DNA of 64,000 nt from NCBI GenBank assembly GCA_009829735.1, contig CM020619.1:15753816-15817815 (forward strand), in the 5' to 3' direction. Positions 32,734 to 43,293 of the stretch are shown piece after piece. Within the stretch, counting starts at the first letter, position 1, and each line of letters opens with the position of its first letter. Both the position numbers and the translations under genes were made by a program. The notes beneath the pieces are model-generated. The model was not told the origin of the DNA, did not search any database, and saw only the letters and a list, made by a program, of their open reading frames with translations. Origin of the DNA: Pyropia yezoensis. Lineage: Eukaryota; Rhodophyta; Bangiophyceae; Bangiales; Bangiaceae.

Positions 32734-34627
32734 TCACCCCTGCGTCCCCTTTTTACGGTACAAAGAACGCCCCCGCGGCAGCCGCCCGTGGCTGTGCCCC
32801 TCCTTGGCCGGCGCCGCCGCCGCTGCCGCCCGCGCGGCGCCCACCACCTTTCCCAGCAGCCCGCCCGCGCCGCCGCCGCGGCCGCTGGCGCCCCCCTCAG
32901 CCGACCCCCCCCCCCCGCCGGCGGCGGCGGGGTGCGTCGGCCGCCGGGAGCCCCCGCCGCCCCGCATCGACGACGACGGCGACGACAGCGCCGGGTAGGC
33001 CGACGCAGACGTGACCAGCCCCCCACCACCCCCGCCGCCAGCCCCACCCCCACCCCCGCCGCCGGGGCCGGGGAAAAAGACGGCGGTGGTGCCGTCGGGG
33101 GTGGCCCCCGACGAGAGCGTCCGGGACGCGCGGGGCGCCCCCGCCCCCCCCGCGCCCATGCCGCCCACCCCGCCCCCGCCGCCGTCCGCCAGGTGCACCG
33201 CCGACGACACGGTGCGGGTGGCGCGCGGCGCGCCGCCGCCGGCCGACGTCTGCCGCCGCCGGCTGGCGGGCGCCCCAAAGCCCGCCGGGAAGTGCACCGC
33301 CGCGGCCTTTACCGGCGGTGCCGCCGCCGCCGCCGCCGCTTCCTCCTCTGCCGCCGCTACCGCCGCCGCCGCCGTCGGCAGTGCTGACGTTGTGCCCGGG
33401 CTCCCGCCGGCCGCCGACGCGACCGACCCCCGGCGGGAGGAGGAGGAGGGCCCCCGCCCCCCCTTGAGGGAGCCACTCCCCCCGCCCCCCCCCCCCGCCT
33501 CGGCCGACGGCCGCCGCCCCGCCGCGGCGGTCGCCTTGGCCGCCGCCGCCGCCGACGCGGCGGCCGCCGCGGCGGCGGCGCGGCGCTTGGAAAACGCGCC
33601 ACTCACCGACGCAAACGGCCTGGCGGCGGCCGCCGCGGCGGCGGCCGCTTCCGCGGCGGCCGCCTCTGCCGCCGCCGCCTGCTCGGCGGCGGCGGCCTCG
33701 CGGGCGAGGCGCATCCGCTCGCCCGCCGCCGCCTTGGCGGCGCTCTCCTCCAGGTGCCGCACCCGCTTGGCCGCCGCCCCCTCCCGCGCCTGCAGGTCCA
33801 CCAGTGCCGCCTGCAGGTGGGCAATGTAGGCGGCGGTCGTGACGGTGACGGGGGGGGTGGCAAACGCAACGGTGCCGCCGGTAATGACGGGGCGGAGGGA
33901 CAGGTCGGGGGGGACGGTCTTTTCAATGCGCGTGTGGCGGGTGGGGGCGGCGATCCGGGTGGACCGGGGGGGGGGGGGGGGGGGGGGGGGGGCGGGCACC
34001 GTGCCGGCGGGGAAGTGCAGGGGGGGGGGGGGGGCGGTCGCCATCTCGACGGCACCGCCCCCACCGGCAGCGCCCGTAGGGGTCTGGGAGGCGGGAGGGG
34101 CCAGCGTCCCGGCACCTCCCGCCGCCCGAGGACCCCCCCCCGTGGCTCCAGCCGCGGCCGCTGTCGCCGGCGTCCCCGCCGGCGCCGCCGGCGGCGGCAC
34201 CACCCCCGGCGGCAGCGCCGGCCCCGTGACGGCACCCGCCGCGTCAATCGGCACGTACACGACCGACACTTCGGTCTTGACGACCGTCCCGTCGGGCCGT
34301 TTGGTCACCCGCCGCTTGCGCACCTTTTTGTACCGCTCCCCAGCAGGCCGCGTCGCCACCGCTGGCGGCGGCGGCGGCGGCGGCGGGGGGGGAGCGGTCC
34401 GTCTCCCCGCCCCGCCGCGGCCACCCCCCCCCGCACCACCCCCACCGCCACCCCCACCCCCCCCACCCCCGCCACCGCCCCCTCCCCCTCCCCCGCCGCC
34501 GCCGCTGCTGCCGCCATTGCCCTCGAGGAGCTCGCCAAGGCGGCCCGCCGCAGACGCCAGCCCCACCCCGCCCCCCAGGCGGCCCACCCCCCCACTGGCA
34601 CCCCAGCCGCCGCCGCCGCCCCCTCCC

Positions 34628-34662
<35 letters not shown>

Positions 34663-34830
34663 CACCCCCCACCCCCCCCCGCCGCTCGACGCGGGGGTGT
34701 TGCGGGCGGGGCCGTCCCAGTCGAGCGTCACCGCCGTGGAGCCGACAATCGCGGCGGAGCGGGTGAGGCCGCCGGCGGCGCCGCCCCGCCCAATGGGGAT
34801 GACCGTGGGGGGGGGGGGGCGGCCGCCCAT
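32734..34830 (-). CDS. Low-complexity Ala/Gly/Pro-rich protein with a coiled coil, unknown function
   Basis: 698 residues from ATG 34830 (MGGRPPPPTVIPIGRGGAAG). After poly-Gly stretches comes a basic segment ERYKKVRKRRVTKRPDGTVV followed by KTEVSVVYVPID. Later there is RIAAPTRHTRIEKTVPPDLS and a charged helix AAYIAHLQAALVDLQAREGA followed by KRVRHLEESAAKAA and Ala/Glu repeats, a likely coiled coil. The end is basic, GRLPRGRSLYRKKGTQG. I do not recognise a family. The non-repetitive islands (basic RPDGT segment and coiled coil) support real coding. The frame stays open upstream to 35883, but only as Pro-rich sequence. A possible splice site (CAG|GTACTG near 34965) leaves open an upstream exon. 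Confidence 0.5.
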
Positions 34831-36167
34831 GGCGGCAACGACGGCGGCAACGGCGGTGGCCGCGGCGGCCGCGGCGGCGGCCGGCGGCGGTGGCCGGCGG
34901 CGGCCGGCGGCGGGCGACCAAGCAGCGTGCGGGCGGGGAGGGGACGGACGGAAGCGGGGGTGGCCAGTACCTGAACAGGCAGATGGGGGGGCGGGGGGGG
35001 GTGGGGGGAGCGGAGTGGGTAGACCGCGGGCGCGTTTGGGTGGGTGGTGGGTAGGGGGGGGGAAGGGATGGCGTCGGGGTGGGAGTGGGCTAGTGAGATG
35101 GGGGGGAGAGGGAAGGGGGTGGGGACAGGGACGGCGGTCGACACCCACCACCACCTCCCCCCCGCGAGCGTCAACCGCCGCTCTTGCGTCCGTCTGCCCA
35201 GGGGCAAAGTAGGGGGGTGGAGGGGGGGGCGGGGGGAAAGAGCAGACGAGTAGGGAGGGACCGAGGGGTGTAGCCACGCGGGGGGGGGGGGGGGGGGGGG
35301 GGGTGGGGTGCAGCCTGGCTGGCGGCCGGGCTAGCGGCGGGGCGGGTTGGGGGAGGGGGGGGTGGTGTGGCTGGCGTGGCGGGGGCGGCCAGACTGGTGG
35401 GCGGCTGGGCTGCTGCACCCACCGCTGGCTGGCAGCGGCCCCGGCGGCGGCCGCCGCGCGCGTGCACGCACTCGCGGCCGGGCGGGAGGGCGAGCGGGCG
35501 GGGCTGGGGGGGGCGGGCGGGCCGGCGGGCGGGCGGGCGGGGTTAGGGTGTGAGGGGGAGGGGACGGAGCAGACCAAGGGGTGCGGGCATCCCACCTCCG
35601 CGCGCCGGTGGGCGGGTGGGTGGGCGGGCGGGTGGGTGGGTGGCCACCGCCGTTGCGCGGCGGCCGCCACACTGCGCGTGTCACGGCTGGTGCCGGCGCA
35701 CACGCCGCGGCCGACGGGGGTCGGCGGAGGGGCGCGGGGGGGAGGGGCGGGGGAGGGGCGGTGGAGGGGCAGGGGCGGGCGTGCCACGCGGGGGGGGGGG
35801 GGGGGTCGGGAGGGAGGGAGAGAGGCAGACGGGGAGAGACGAGGGAGGCGGGGGAGACGCGGGGGGGGGGGGGTGCGCGCCAAGAGAAGGAGCGCGCGGC
35901 CTCCCTCTCTCTCTGCCCCCCCTGTCTATTTTACAAGGGGGGAGGGGCGGTGGTGGGGTGGAGTCGTAGGAGCCAGCTGCGGCTGGTAGACGACCGGCTC
36001 GCCCCCCAGATGGCGCGCGCGCGCGTGGCGGTGACGGCGCGGCCATCCGGCGGGGCCGCCCCGTTGGCGGGACGCGGCGCCCGCGGCGGCAATGGGGTCT
36101 TGGCCGTTGGGGCGCCGCCTGCTTCCCGCACGCTCCGACGTTGGCGGTGGGGTGGGGGTGGTGGCGG

Positions 36168-36190
36168 CGTGGCGTGGCGTGGCGTGGCGT
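36168..36190. repeat. Pentamer tandem repeat (ggcgt)
   Basis: About five consecutive ggcgt units that run directly into a G tract. Confidence 0.8.
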
Positions 36191-36803
36191 GGGGGGGGGG
36201 GGGGGCGGGGGGGGGGAAGGAGGAGGAGAGAGGGCAGGGGGGGGGGTGGTGGGGGGTGGGGGGGCGGTAGATCTCTCGAGACGTACCCCGTTCATTGGGG
36301 GTGGATAGGTAGGAGGGGGGCGGGGCGGGGCGGGAGCGGGGGGGGGGGGGGGGGCGGGGGGGGGCGTTGCCCCAACGCCGTCAGCGGCTGGCAGTCGACA
36401 GAGCCGGGGGGGTGGTGGCTGGCCGCGGCGGGGGCGGGAGGGGGAGCGTCTGTCCCCGTCACCGTGACCAGGGGGCCCCCGGGGGGGTCTATAAGAGGTC
36501 CCCCCCCCTGTGCCGCCACGCTGACGCGGGGGTGCCTTTGGGCCGACACCCCCCCCCGGGATCTGTGGTCTGGGGGAGCCGTGGCGCCCCACCCAGCTGT
36601 GCACCGATCCCACGGCTGGCGCGTACTTACTTACGTGTAGACCCATCGTATGTACAGACGATGACTGTAGTGTAAGCGACGCTGTCGCACTGGCTGGCAC
36701 CACCTCCTCCTCCTCCCGCCCCTCCATTTTCGCACCATTCGTTTTTGAGGCCCCCCCCATGACGCGCTTGACCCGTTTCTTCTTGTCTGGTCATCGATGA
36801 TGC

Positions 36804-36831
<28 letters not shown>
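36804..36831. repeat. Poly-A tract (28 nt) abutting a G run
   Basis: 28 consecutive A followed immediately by eight G. It is the only long A tract in this GC desert and could be the tail of an inserted retrocopy, but no coding remnant is recognisable upstream. Confidence 0.9.
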
Positions 36832-36839
<8 letters not shown>

Positions 36840-37001
36840 CGGGCAGTGGACGCGTCGCCCCCTCCTCGTCCACGTCCGTGGTCCGCACGTGGACCATGCG
36901 CGACCGATTGGGTCGTCCACGCCCGCCGTACCCCCACTTTCCAACTCTGCCCGTGCAACGAGAGCGCTTTGAGGGGGTCCGCCCTCCCGCCCCTGTACGC
37001 G

Positions 37002-37031
37002 CCCCCCCCCCCCCCCCCCCCCCCCCCCCCC
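37002..37031. repeat. Poly-C tract (30 nt)
   Basis: Thirty consecutive C, followed within 60 bp by further interrupted C runs (37065-37103). Confidence 0.9.
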
Positions 37032-38153
37032 TGGCACGGACACACGGGCCCCGTTGCCCGGCGCCGCCCCCCCCCCCCCCCCGCCCCCCCCCCCCCCCCC
37101 CCGCCCCGCCACCGTCAGAGGGGAAAGGAAACACGCGCGACCAATGGCGCGGGCGCACTGCCGCGTCCCGCCGGCCGCCGCTGCTGCCCCCCGCCACTGG
37201 GACTGCCGCGCGTGCGGGCGTGGCGTGGGCGCGGCGTGGGCGGGCGGGCGGGGAGGCTTGTTGCCACCGCCGCCGCCGCCACCGCCGCCACCGCCGCCAC
37301 CGCCGCCGCCGACGCCGCCACCCCCGCCGCCGCAGCCGTCGGGGTCACTCCCCCTCCCCCCCTCCCTCCCCTCCTCTCCTTTCTCCTTCCCCCTCCTCTT
37401 GCATGCGCATGCCTGTCTGGGACCACTGCAAGCGCGCCACTGCTGCTCCCTCCCCCCACCCCCCCCCCCCCCCCCCCCCTTCCCCCGCCCCCCCCCCCGC
37501 CCATCCCTTCGCAGCACGCCACTGTCAAGGGGCACACGGAAGGAAGCCATGTACCAGCGTAAAAGGCCTATATATTTTTTTTTTTCTTTCCATAGGAAAA
37601 CAGGGTGTTGTGTGGGGTGGGGGGGGGGGGGGGGGTGGTGGGCAAAACGCCGCGGCCGCCACACGAGGGGGATGATGCGCCCACCGCCGCGGCTGCGCCG
37701 ACGCTGCACAAACACGAGCAAGGGAGGGGGGGGGGGGGGGCCGTCGACAAACGCCGTGTGCCCCGCCCGCCGGTGGGGGGAGCGCGCGCCTGTGTGCCCC
37801 GTTTGGGGGGTGTGAATCCAGAGGGGCGCCGGTGGCGGCGGTGGCCAGAAAGGACGGCGCCGCCACCGCCGCCGCCGCCGCGGCCAGACTGCGGGCGGGG
37901 GGTCCCTTTCCCCCCCCCCCCCCCGCCCCCCCCCCCCCCGCGCGTACATAGCACCGAGGTAGGGGGGGGGGGGGGGGCCGGGGCCGCTCGCCCGCCGACA
38001 GCCTGGACGTTTGGGCGCAGGGAGAGAGCGGGCGGACGGCGGCGGCTGGCCCCCCTCCCCCCCCCCCTCGCCTCTCCAGCCTCCTCTATAGGCCGCCGCG
38101 TCGCCATCCCCCTCTCCCCGCGGCGGGTGCGGGCGCGGCCAGGCAGGCAGGCA

Positions 38154-38179
38154 GGGGGGGGGGGGGGGGGGGGGGGGGG
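38154..38179. repeat. Poly-G tract (26 nt)
   Basis: 26 consecutive G preceded by caggcaggcagg and followed by a T-run. Confidence 0.9.
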
Positions 38180-38847
38180 TTTTGCCTCTTTTTTTTTTTT
38201 GTGTCCCTCTCAGTGCCCGACGGACGCGGGGCCAGCACAGCACCCGTGCCGCTGACGGTTACCATTGCCTGTAGGTACTGTAGGTAGGTAGGTTACCCAC
38301 GTACTGCATGTACTGTACTGTACATAAGATACACGTCGGTACATACCTACACAGGGCGGCCGCGTCCCCTGATCGGCGGCGTTTTGCCGCGCCCTGTCGG
38401 CCGGCGGCGGTCGCTCGCCACACCCCCGCGCACCCCCCCTCCCCCGCCCATCCCCCCCTCCTGACGCTCCTCCACCGCCCCTCCCCCCCAGCCAGACGGA
38501 CAGACGGCCGCCCTGCCCCGCCGTCGCCCCCTCCCCACCCCACGGCGGCGCCACCGCCACCGTTGACTGGCACCACCGCCACCCCCCTCCCTCCTTCCCT
38601 TCCCCTTTCCACCCCCCCCCCCCCCCCACCACCCCCCCACCCCCCACCCCCCACCCCCCACCCCCCACCCGCCGCCGCCTCTACACCCCCTGGCGTCACC
38701 AACGACGTGGCGCTCCTCACCCCCGCTCCCCTCCTCCTCTTCCCCCTTCCCACCCCCCCCCCCCCCTCCCTCCCCCCCCTCTCCCCCCGCCCTCTACCCC
38801 CACCACCGTGGTGACCACCATCACCACCCCCACCACCAACCGTCGCC

Positions 38848-38962
38848 GTTGCCGCTCTACCGCTGCCGCTGCCGCATCCGCTGCCGCTGCCGCTGCCGCC
38901 GCTGTCGCTGCCGCCGCTGCCGCCGCTGTCGCCGCCGCTGCCGCCGCCGCGGTGCCGCTGCG
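38848..38962. repeat. Imperfect (CCGCTG)n microsatellite
   Basis: Repeated ccgctg/ccgccg units with a few substitutions over about 115 bp; open in all plus frames but not evidently coding. Confidence 0.75.
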
Positions 38963-39767
38963 GTGCCGTCACCGCCGACCGCGCGCTCGCTAGCTGCCGT
39001 GGTCCACCCCCCCCCCCCCCCCCCTCGTTTCGCCTTACAGTGAGTCGCCGCGGGGGGGGGGGCATCCAGAGGCGGCGGCGGCGGCGGCGGCGGCGCAGGG
39101 TGTGGCCGCGGGGCGCGCCCCCGCTCGCGGTCCTCTCCGGCACCCCCCCCCCCCCCCCCCCACACCACCACCCCCCCCCCCCCCGGCCGCTGTCACTCAC
39201 CCCGCCCGCTCACCCCGGCGCGCCGCGCGGGTGGCTTGTCCCGCCGCTCCCCCCCCCAGCGGGCTTGGCGCTCTCGTTCCCCCCCCCCTCCCCCACTCCC
39301 CCACGGCCCGCGGGCGCGGTGCGGCGGCGGCTGCCAGTCGGGCCTGTTCCCTCCCTCCCCCCCCCCCCCCCCCCCCCGCCCCCCCCCTCACCGTGCTCCG
39401 CCCCCACCGGCCCCCCACCCCCATCGGCGCGGTGGTCGCGGATCCCCGCGCCCCTCTCCCCCACCAACCACCGTCTCTCCCCCCCCCCCCCCCCCTCTCC
39501 CACTCCCCCCCCCCCCGCCGCCCGCCGCCGCCCCTACCTCACCGCCCCCCTTCCCCCTTTCCCCCTCCCCCCACCGACCTCCTCCCCGTCCTCCATCCCC
39601 CCCCCCCCTCTCACCCCCCTTGCGCCGTCGAGGACGTTCCGCCTTTGTGTATGGTTGCGGTCACCCGGCGGCCGACGCGTGGCGGCGGCGGGGGGGGGGG
39701 GGTGGTCGTGCCGGGCGCCCCGCGGCGGACGGCGGCGGTGGCGGCGGCGGCGGTGCCCCCGGCGCGG

Positions 39768-39935
39768 CAGCGGCAGCAGCAGCGGCAGCAGCAGTAGCAG
39801 CGGCAGCGGCAGCAGCAGGGGCAACGGGACTGGCAGCAGCAACAGCAGCTGCAGTAGCAGCAGCAGCGGGAGCGGCAGCAGCAACCGCGGCGGCGGCGGC
39901 GGCGGCGGCAGCGGCAGCGGCGGCGGCAGCAGCGG
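39768..39935. repeat. Interrupted CAG/CGG microsatellite
   Basis: About 165 bp of cag, cgg and agc triplets, ending in pure cgg. Frames through it give poly-Ser/Gly or poly-Ala; no gene assigned. Confidence 0.8.
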
Positions 39936-40301
39936 GTGCGGCGATTCCGGCCGTCCCCGGCACTGGGTGGAGCGGGGGGGGGGGGGGCGGGGAGGGGGGG
40001 GGGGGGTGGCCCGTCAGCCCCGTGCGCACCCACGCCAACGCGGCGGTGGGTGCGGCCGTCGCGCCGCCTTTTCCCCGCCCCGCTGTGATCGCCCGGTCCC
40101 TCGGTCCCCCGCCGCCGCGTACGGACGGTGCGTGCATCGTCCCGACGCCGCCCCCCTCTGTCAGCTCCTCCCCTTTGGCGTTCTCTCCACCCCCCCCCCC
40201 TCCCCGCCACGCCCCCCCGCTGTCTGTTCCTCCCCCACTTCCCCCTTCCGGCGGCCTCTTGACGACCACTTGTGCTGCCGCGGGCCCCTTGCGGTCGCAC
40301 C

Positions 40302-42848
40302 ATGGCGTTGAGGCCAAACAAAGGGGATGGCCCCGTGTGCCGCATGGACCTGCGCGGCGCGTCGCCCCGGCTAGCCGACGCGCTCGACGGGCGGGCGGTG
40401 GCGGGGGGGACGTTTGGGAGCCCCGACGCGGGGGGAGGTACGCCCGGTGCGACGGGCGGGCGGCGGGGTGGCGCCGGCCGGACGCCGGCGCTGGTGCGGC
40501 GGCCGTCCTTCTCCTCCCTCTGGGCCGAGCCGCTGCGGCCGACCGTTGACGCGGCGGCCGCGTCGGGACGGCCGCTGCTGTCGGGCGGCTGGCGGGATAC
40601 GCTGCGGGCGGCGACCGCGCTGGGCGCCCGCCTCCCGCTGGTGCGGTGGGTGGTCCGGTCAGTGGCCATCCTGTTTGTGTTGCTGCTCGTATTGCGGCCA
40701 GACGCGTCGGATGATGATGCCCTCTTCCGCTCCCTTTTTGCCATGTCGGCCCGGCGGCGAGTCGAGGCGGCGCGCCTGGCCGTGCCCGCCGCGGACGTGG
40801 CCCCCGGTGTCAGCATTGTGGGGGTGTGTATGAACCGGGGGGCCACCCTGGAGACGAGCCTCGCCTCGTGGCTGGCCGTCAAGAGCGTGGACGAGGTGGT
40901 GCTGGTGGACTGGAGCTCCGAGCCGCCCCTCCGGGCGGTGGTGGACAAGGTGGTAGCCGCCGCGCCGTCGTCGGCCGCGGCCAAGCGGCGGCTCAAGGTC
41001 ATCCGCGTAGAGGGGGAGACCGCGTGGGTGCTGTCGCGCGCGTATAACTTGGGTGTTGGGGCATCCTCGTACGATAAGGTGCTTCGAACTGACTGTGACT
41101 ACACGCTGGACCCGGACTTTGTGGCGCACCACGAGCTGGACACGTCGACGGACGCGATGGCCGCTGCGGTGGCTCGCGCGTCGGCCCTCCGCGCCCGCAA
41201 CGCGTCGCTTCCTTCGGGCAAAGAGGTCAAGTTGACGGCCGAAGATGGCTCGGCGCTCCCGCCGGGGCACTACTACTCGGGCAACTACCAGCTGGCGCGC
41301 AACGAGAATGAGGTCCACCTCAATGGCGCCGTGTACGTGACGCGGGCTGACTTTATGGCGGTGGGTGGCTATGACGAGCGCATCCAGACCTATGGTTGGG
41401 ACGATGAGGACCTGTACGGGCGGCTGGCGTCGGTCAACATGGTCAAGCGCAACATCAGCTACGACCACATTGGGCACGTGCAGCACGGGGATACGGCGCG
41501 GGCGCAGACGGGTGTCAAGTTTGTGACGGTCGAGATTGACCTCAACTCGCTGCTCCTCGACTCTCTGCCCCCCTGGTCGCCCACCATGTTTGCGTCGGCC
41601 TACGCGGCGCCGTCCAGCAAGGCTGGCGTTTCATCATCCTCCGCACCGGGCGTGACGGTGGCAGCCAAGCAGGTGCCACGGTCGCTGGCCAAGCTCGTCA
41701 CCAAGGAGCAGTATGAGAAGGCCTGGGGGCTGGCGCTCGGCCGGCGTCTGTCCAACGATTACCAGGTGCCGTGGGACATCATGCTGACCATGTCGTTGGG
41801 CACTAAGGAGCGTCTCCTCCGCCGCCTCATGGGCCGCGACGAGACGGGCAGCCCGGCGGCCGCCACGGCCGCCGCCCCTCCACTGCGTCCGCGAGTCCTA
41901 TTTTGTCACGTCATGCATGGCCTCGGCAACCGTCTGCGCGCTCTCGGCTCATGCATGTCGTTTGCCAAGGCCACCAACCGGGAGCTGCTGGTTATCTGGG
42001 AGCGGGACTCGCACATCCAAGCCAAGTACACCGACCTGTTTGCAACCGAGCTGGCCGTCCTCGACAGCTTCAACCCGAAATGGCCGATGGCGGGTCAGGA
42101 AAAGTATGACCCTTCGTGGCGCGCCTTCAAGTTCTTCAACTATATGGAGATGGAGGGCGGTGGTGCGAAGAAGGGGGAGTGGATTGAGGACGTCCCGGAC
42201 AAGCACATCTACTACAAGGGTGCTTACATTATGGAGGCTCCCGCTGAGTTGACCTCGTGGGACGCAGACAATGAGCAGCTGCGGTCGCTCACACCGGTGC
42301 CAGCCATTGCCACGCGGCTGGACGCGCTGGAGACCGAGCACGGCTTATCGGCCAAGAGCCAGCTGATTGGCGTGCACATCCGCAACCGGACGCTTGACAA
42401 GGACATTAAGAACGTGGACTTTGTCAAGGAGTATGGCGACTCGGCGACGCTGACGATGGAGATGTGGCGGCGCAAGTCCAACTACCGTACCTTCCTTGCC
42501 GAGATGAAGCGCATTATTTCGGTGGAGGACCCCAAGGCCAAGTTCTACGTTGCCACTGACACGTATGATGTGGTAGCGGAACTCGAGCGGGAGCTGCCAG
42601 GCCGCATCGTGTCCGTCCCTCGCACCTGCGACGACCGTGACGGGGAATGCGTGCGGATGGCACTTCTTGACATGTACTGCCTGTCGCGGACGCGATCGCT
42701 GCTCGGCTCCAACTGGAGCTCCTTCACCGAGGCGGCCGAGCGGTTGGGGGGGATCAAGGCCAAGCTGGCGGGCCAAGACTTTGGGGCTACCCCGCCTGCG
42801 GCGGCAACGGCCGCTGCCGCCACGGTGGAGGGGGTCAAGAAGCCGTGA
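40302..42848 (+). CDS. Bifunctional Golgi-type glycosyltransferase: GT-A domain plus fucosyltransferase-like GT-B domain
   Basis: 848 residues, single exon. A cytoplasmic tail of about 112 residues leads to one membrane anchor (WVVRSVAILFVLLLVLRP, about 115-133), type II topology. Domain 1 (about 165-400) begins GVSIVGVCMNRGATLETSLA, VDEVVLVDWSSEP; it has a DxD metal motif LRTDCDYTLDPDF (about 262) and LNGAVYVTRADFMAVGGYDE followed by TYGWDDEDLYGRL, the acceptor/metal region of the galactosyltransferase C-terminal (GT2/GT7-like) family. Domain 2 (about 530-815) has VLFCHVMHGLGNRLRALGS, LLVIWERD, LIGVHIRNRTLDKDI and LLGSNWSSFTEAAERLG. These are the donor-binding hallmarks of the NodZ/FUT8/POFUT-like fucosyltransferase fold. 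It likely builds polysaccharide or glycoprotein chains in the Golgi lumen; substrates cannot be told from sequence. The ATG at 40302 (caccATGGCG) has the best context. The AT-rich flank right after the stop probably carries the polyadenylation signal. Confidence 0.82.
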   Translation: MALRPNKGDGPVCRMDLRGASPRLADALDGRAVAGGTFGSPDAGGGTPGATGGRRGGAGRTPALVRRPSFSSLWAEPLRPTVDAAAASGRPLLSGGWRDTLRAATALGARLPLVRWVVRSVAILFVLLLVLRPDASDDDALFRSLFAMSARRRVEAARLAVPAADVAPGVSIVGVCMNRGATLETSLASWLAVKSVDEVVLVDWSSEPPLRAVVDKVVAAAPSSAAAKRRLKVIRVEGETAWVLSRAYNLGVGASSYDKVLRTDCDYTLDPDFVAHHELDTSTDAMAAAVARASALRARNASLPSGKEVKLTAEDGSALPPGHYYSGNYQLARNENEVHLNGAVYVTRADFMAVGGYDERIQTYGWDDEDLYGRLASVNMVKRNISYDHIGHVQHGDTARAQTGVKFVTVEIDLNSLLLDSLPPWSPTMFASAYAAPSSKAGVSSSSAPGVTVAAKQVPRSLAKLVTKEQYEKAWGLALGRRLSNDYQVPWDIMLTMSLGTKERLLRRLMGRDETGSPAAATAAAPPLRPRVLFCHVMHGLGNRLRALGSCMSFAKATNRELLVIWERDSHIQAKYTDLFATELAVLDSFNPKWPMAGQEKYDPSWRAFKFFNYMEMEGGGAKKGEWIEDVPDKHIYYKGAYIMEAPAELTSWDADNEQLRSLTPVPAIATRLDALETEHGLSAKSQLIGVHIRNRTLDKDIKNVDFVKEYGDSATLTMEMWRRKSNYRTFLAEMKRIISVEDPKAKFYVATDTYDVVAELERELPGRIVSVPRTCDDRDGECVRMALLDMYCLSRTRSLLGSNWSSFTEAAERLGGIKAKLAGQDFGATPPAAATAAAATVEGVKKP

Positions 42849-43293
42849 CTTATTCTATTTTTATTCGTTTTCTCTCTTTCTTTTTTCGGGAGCCGAGCCC
42901 ACCACAGTACAACTAGCTCTATTGCAGTCTCGGCTGAGGATTTGGGTGGAGAGGGAGGGGTAGGCGGCAGGCGTGCAGGAACCGGTAGTTGCTGGCAGGC
43001 GACGAGGGCGACGCGTGCCTGTCACAGATACGGCGGCGCCGAAGGCGCCGACGGTGACAGCGGTGGCGCCATCGTCGGGGGGGGTGAGCGTCCCAGCCCG
43101 CGATGCGGGGGGGGGTTGTCGCCAGAGGGTGGGTGGAGCATCAGGGTGGAGAGCGCGCGGCTATACAGCTGCCGCGGCACCGCGAGCGAGGCCGTCAGGG
43201 GGTGCACGCCGCAGATGAAAAAAAGATAACCCCTGCACACGCGACTTCTGCATCCCCCCCCACCCCCCCGCCATCCAACCGCGACTCGGGCTC
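42849..43293. other. Convergent spacer with T-rich 3' flank
   Basis: Starts with ttattctatttttattcgtt and a pyrimidine tract (42851-42886) right after the glycosyltransferase stop, a probable 3'-end region. The remainder is the downstream flank of the DXO gene on the minus strand. Confidence 0.5.

Larger units (their letters stand above)
34831..40301. other. 5.5-kb gene-poor, homopolymer-rich region
   Basis: I recognise no gene. The region is a patchwork of poly-G and poly-C runs, G-quadruplex-like GGGC/GGGT repeats at 35608-35645, a ggcgt pentamer repeat at 36168-36190, a 28-A tract and two trinucleotide microsatellites. Short less-biased islands at 36590-36800 and 38240-38360 do not encode anything identifiable. 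A TATA-like ctataagag at 36487 has no gene after it. Confidence 0.5.

Noticed and set aside
36627..38243. 538-residue minus-strand open frame and similar long frames at 3950-4954, 35681-36760, 39236-40549 and 61967-63160
   Set aside because: They are Gly/Pro/Arg-only sequence running through homopolymers, overlapping equally long frames, without motifs or start context.
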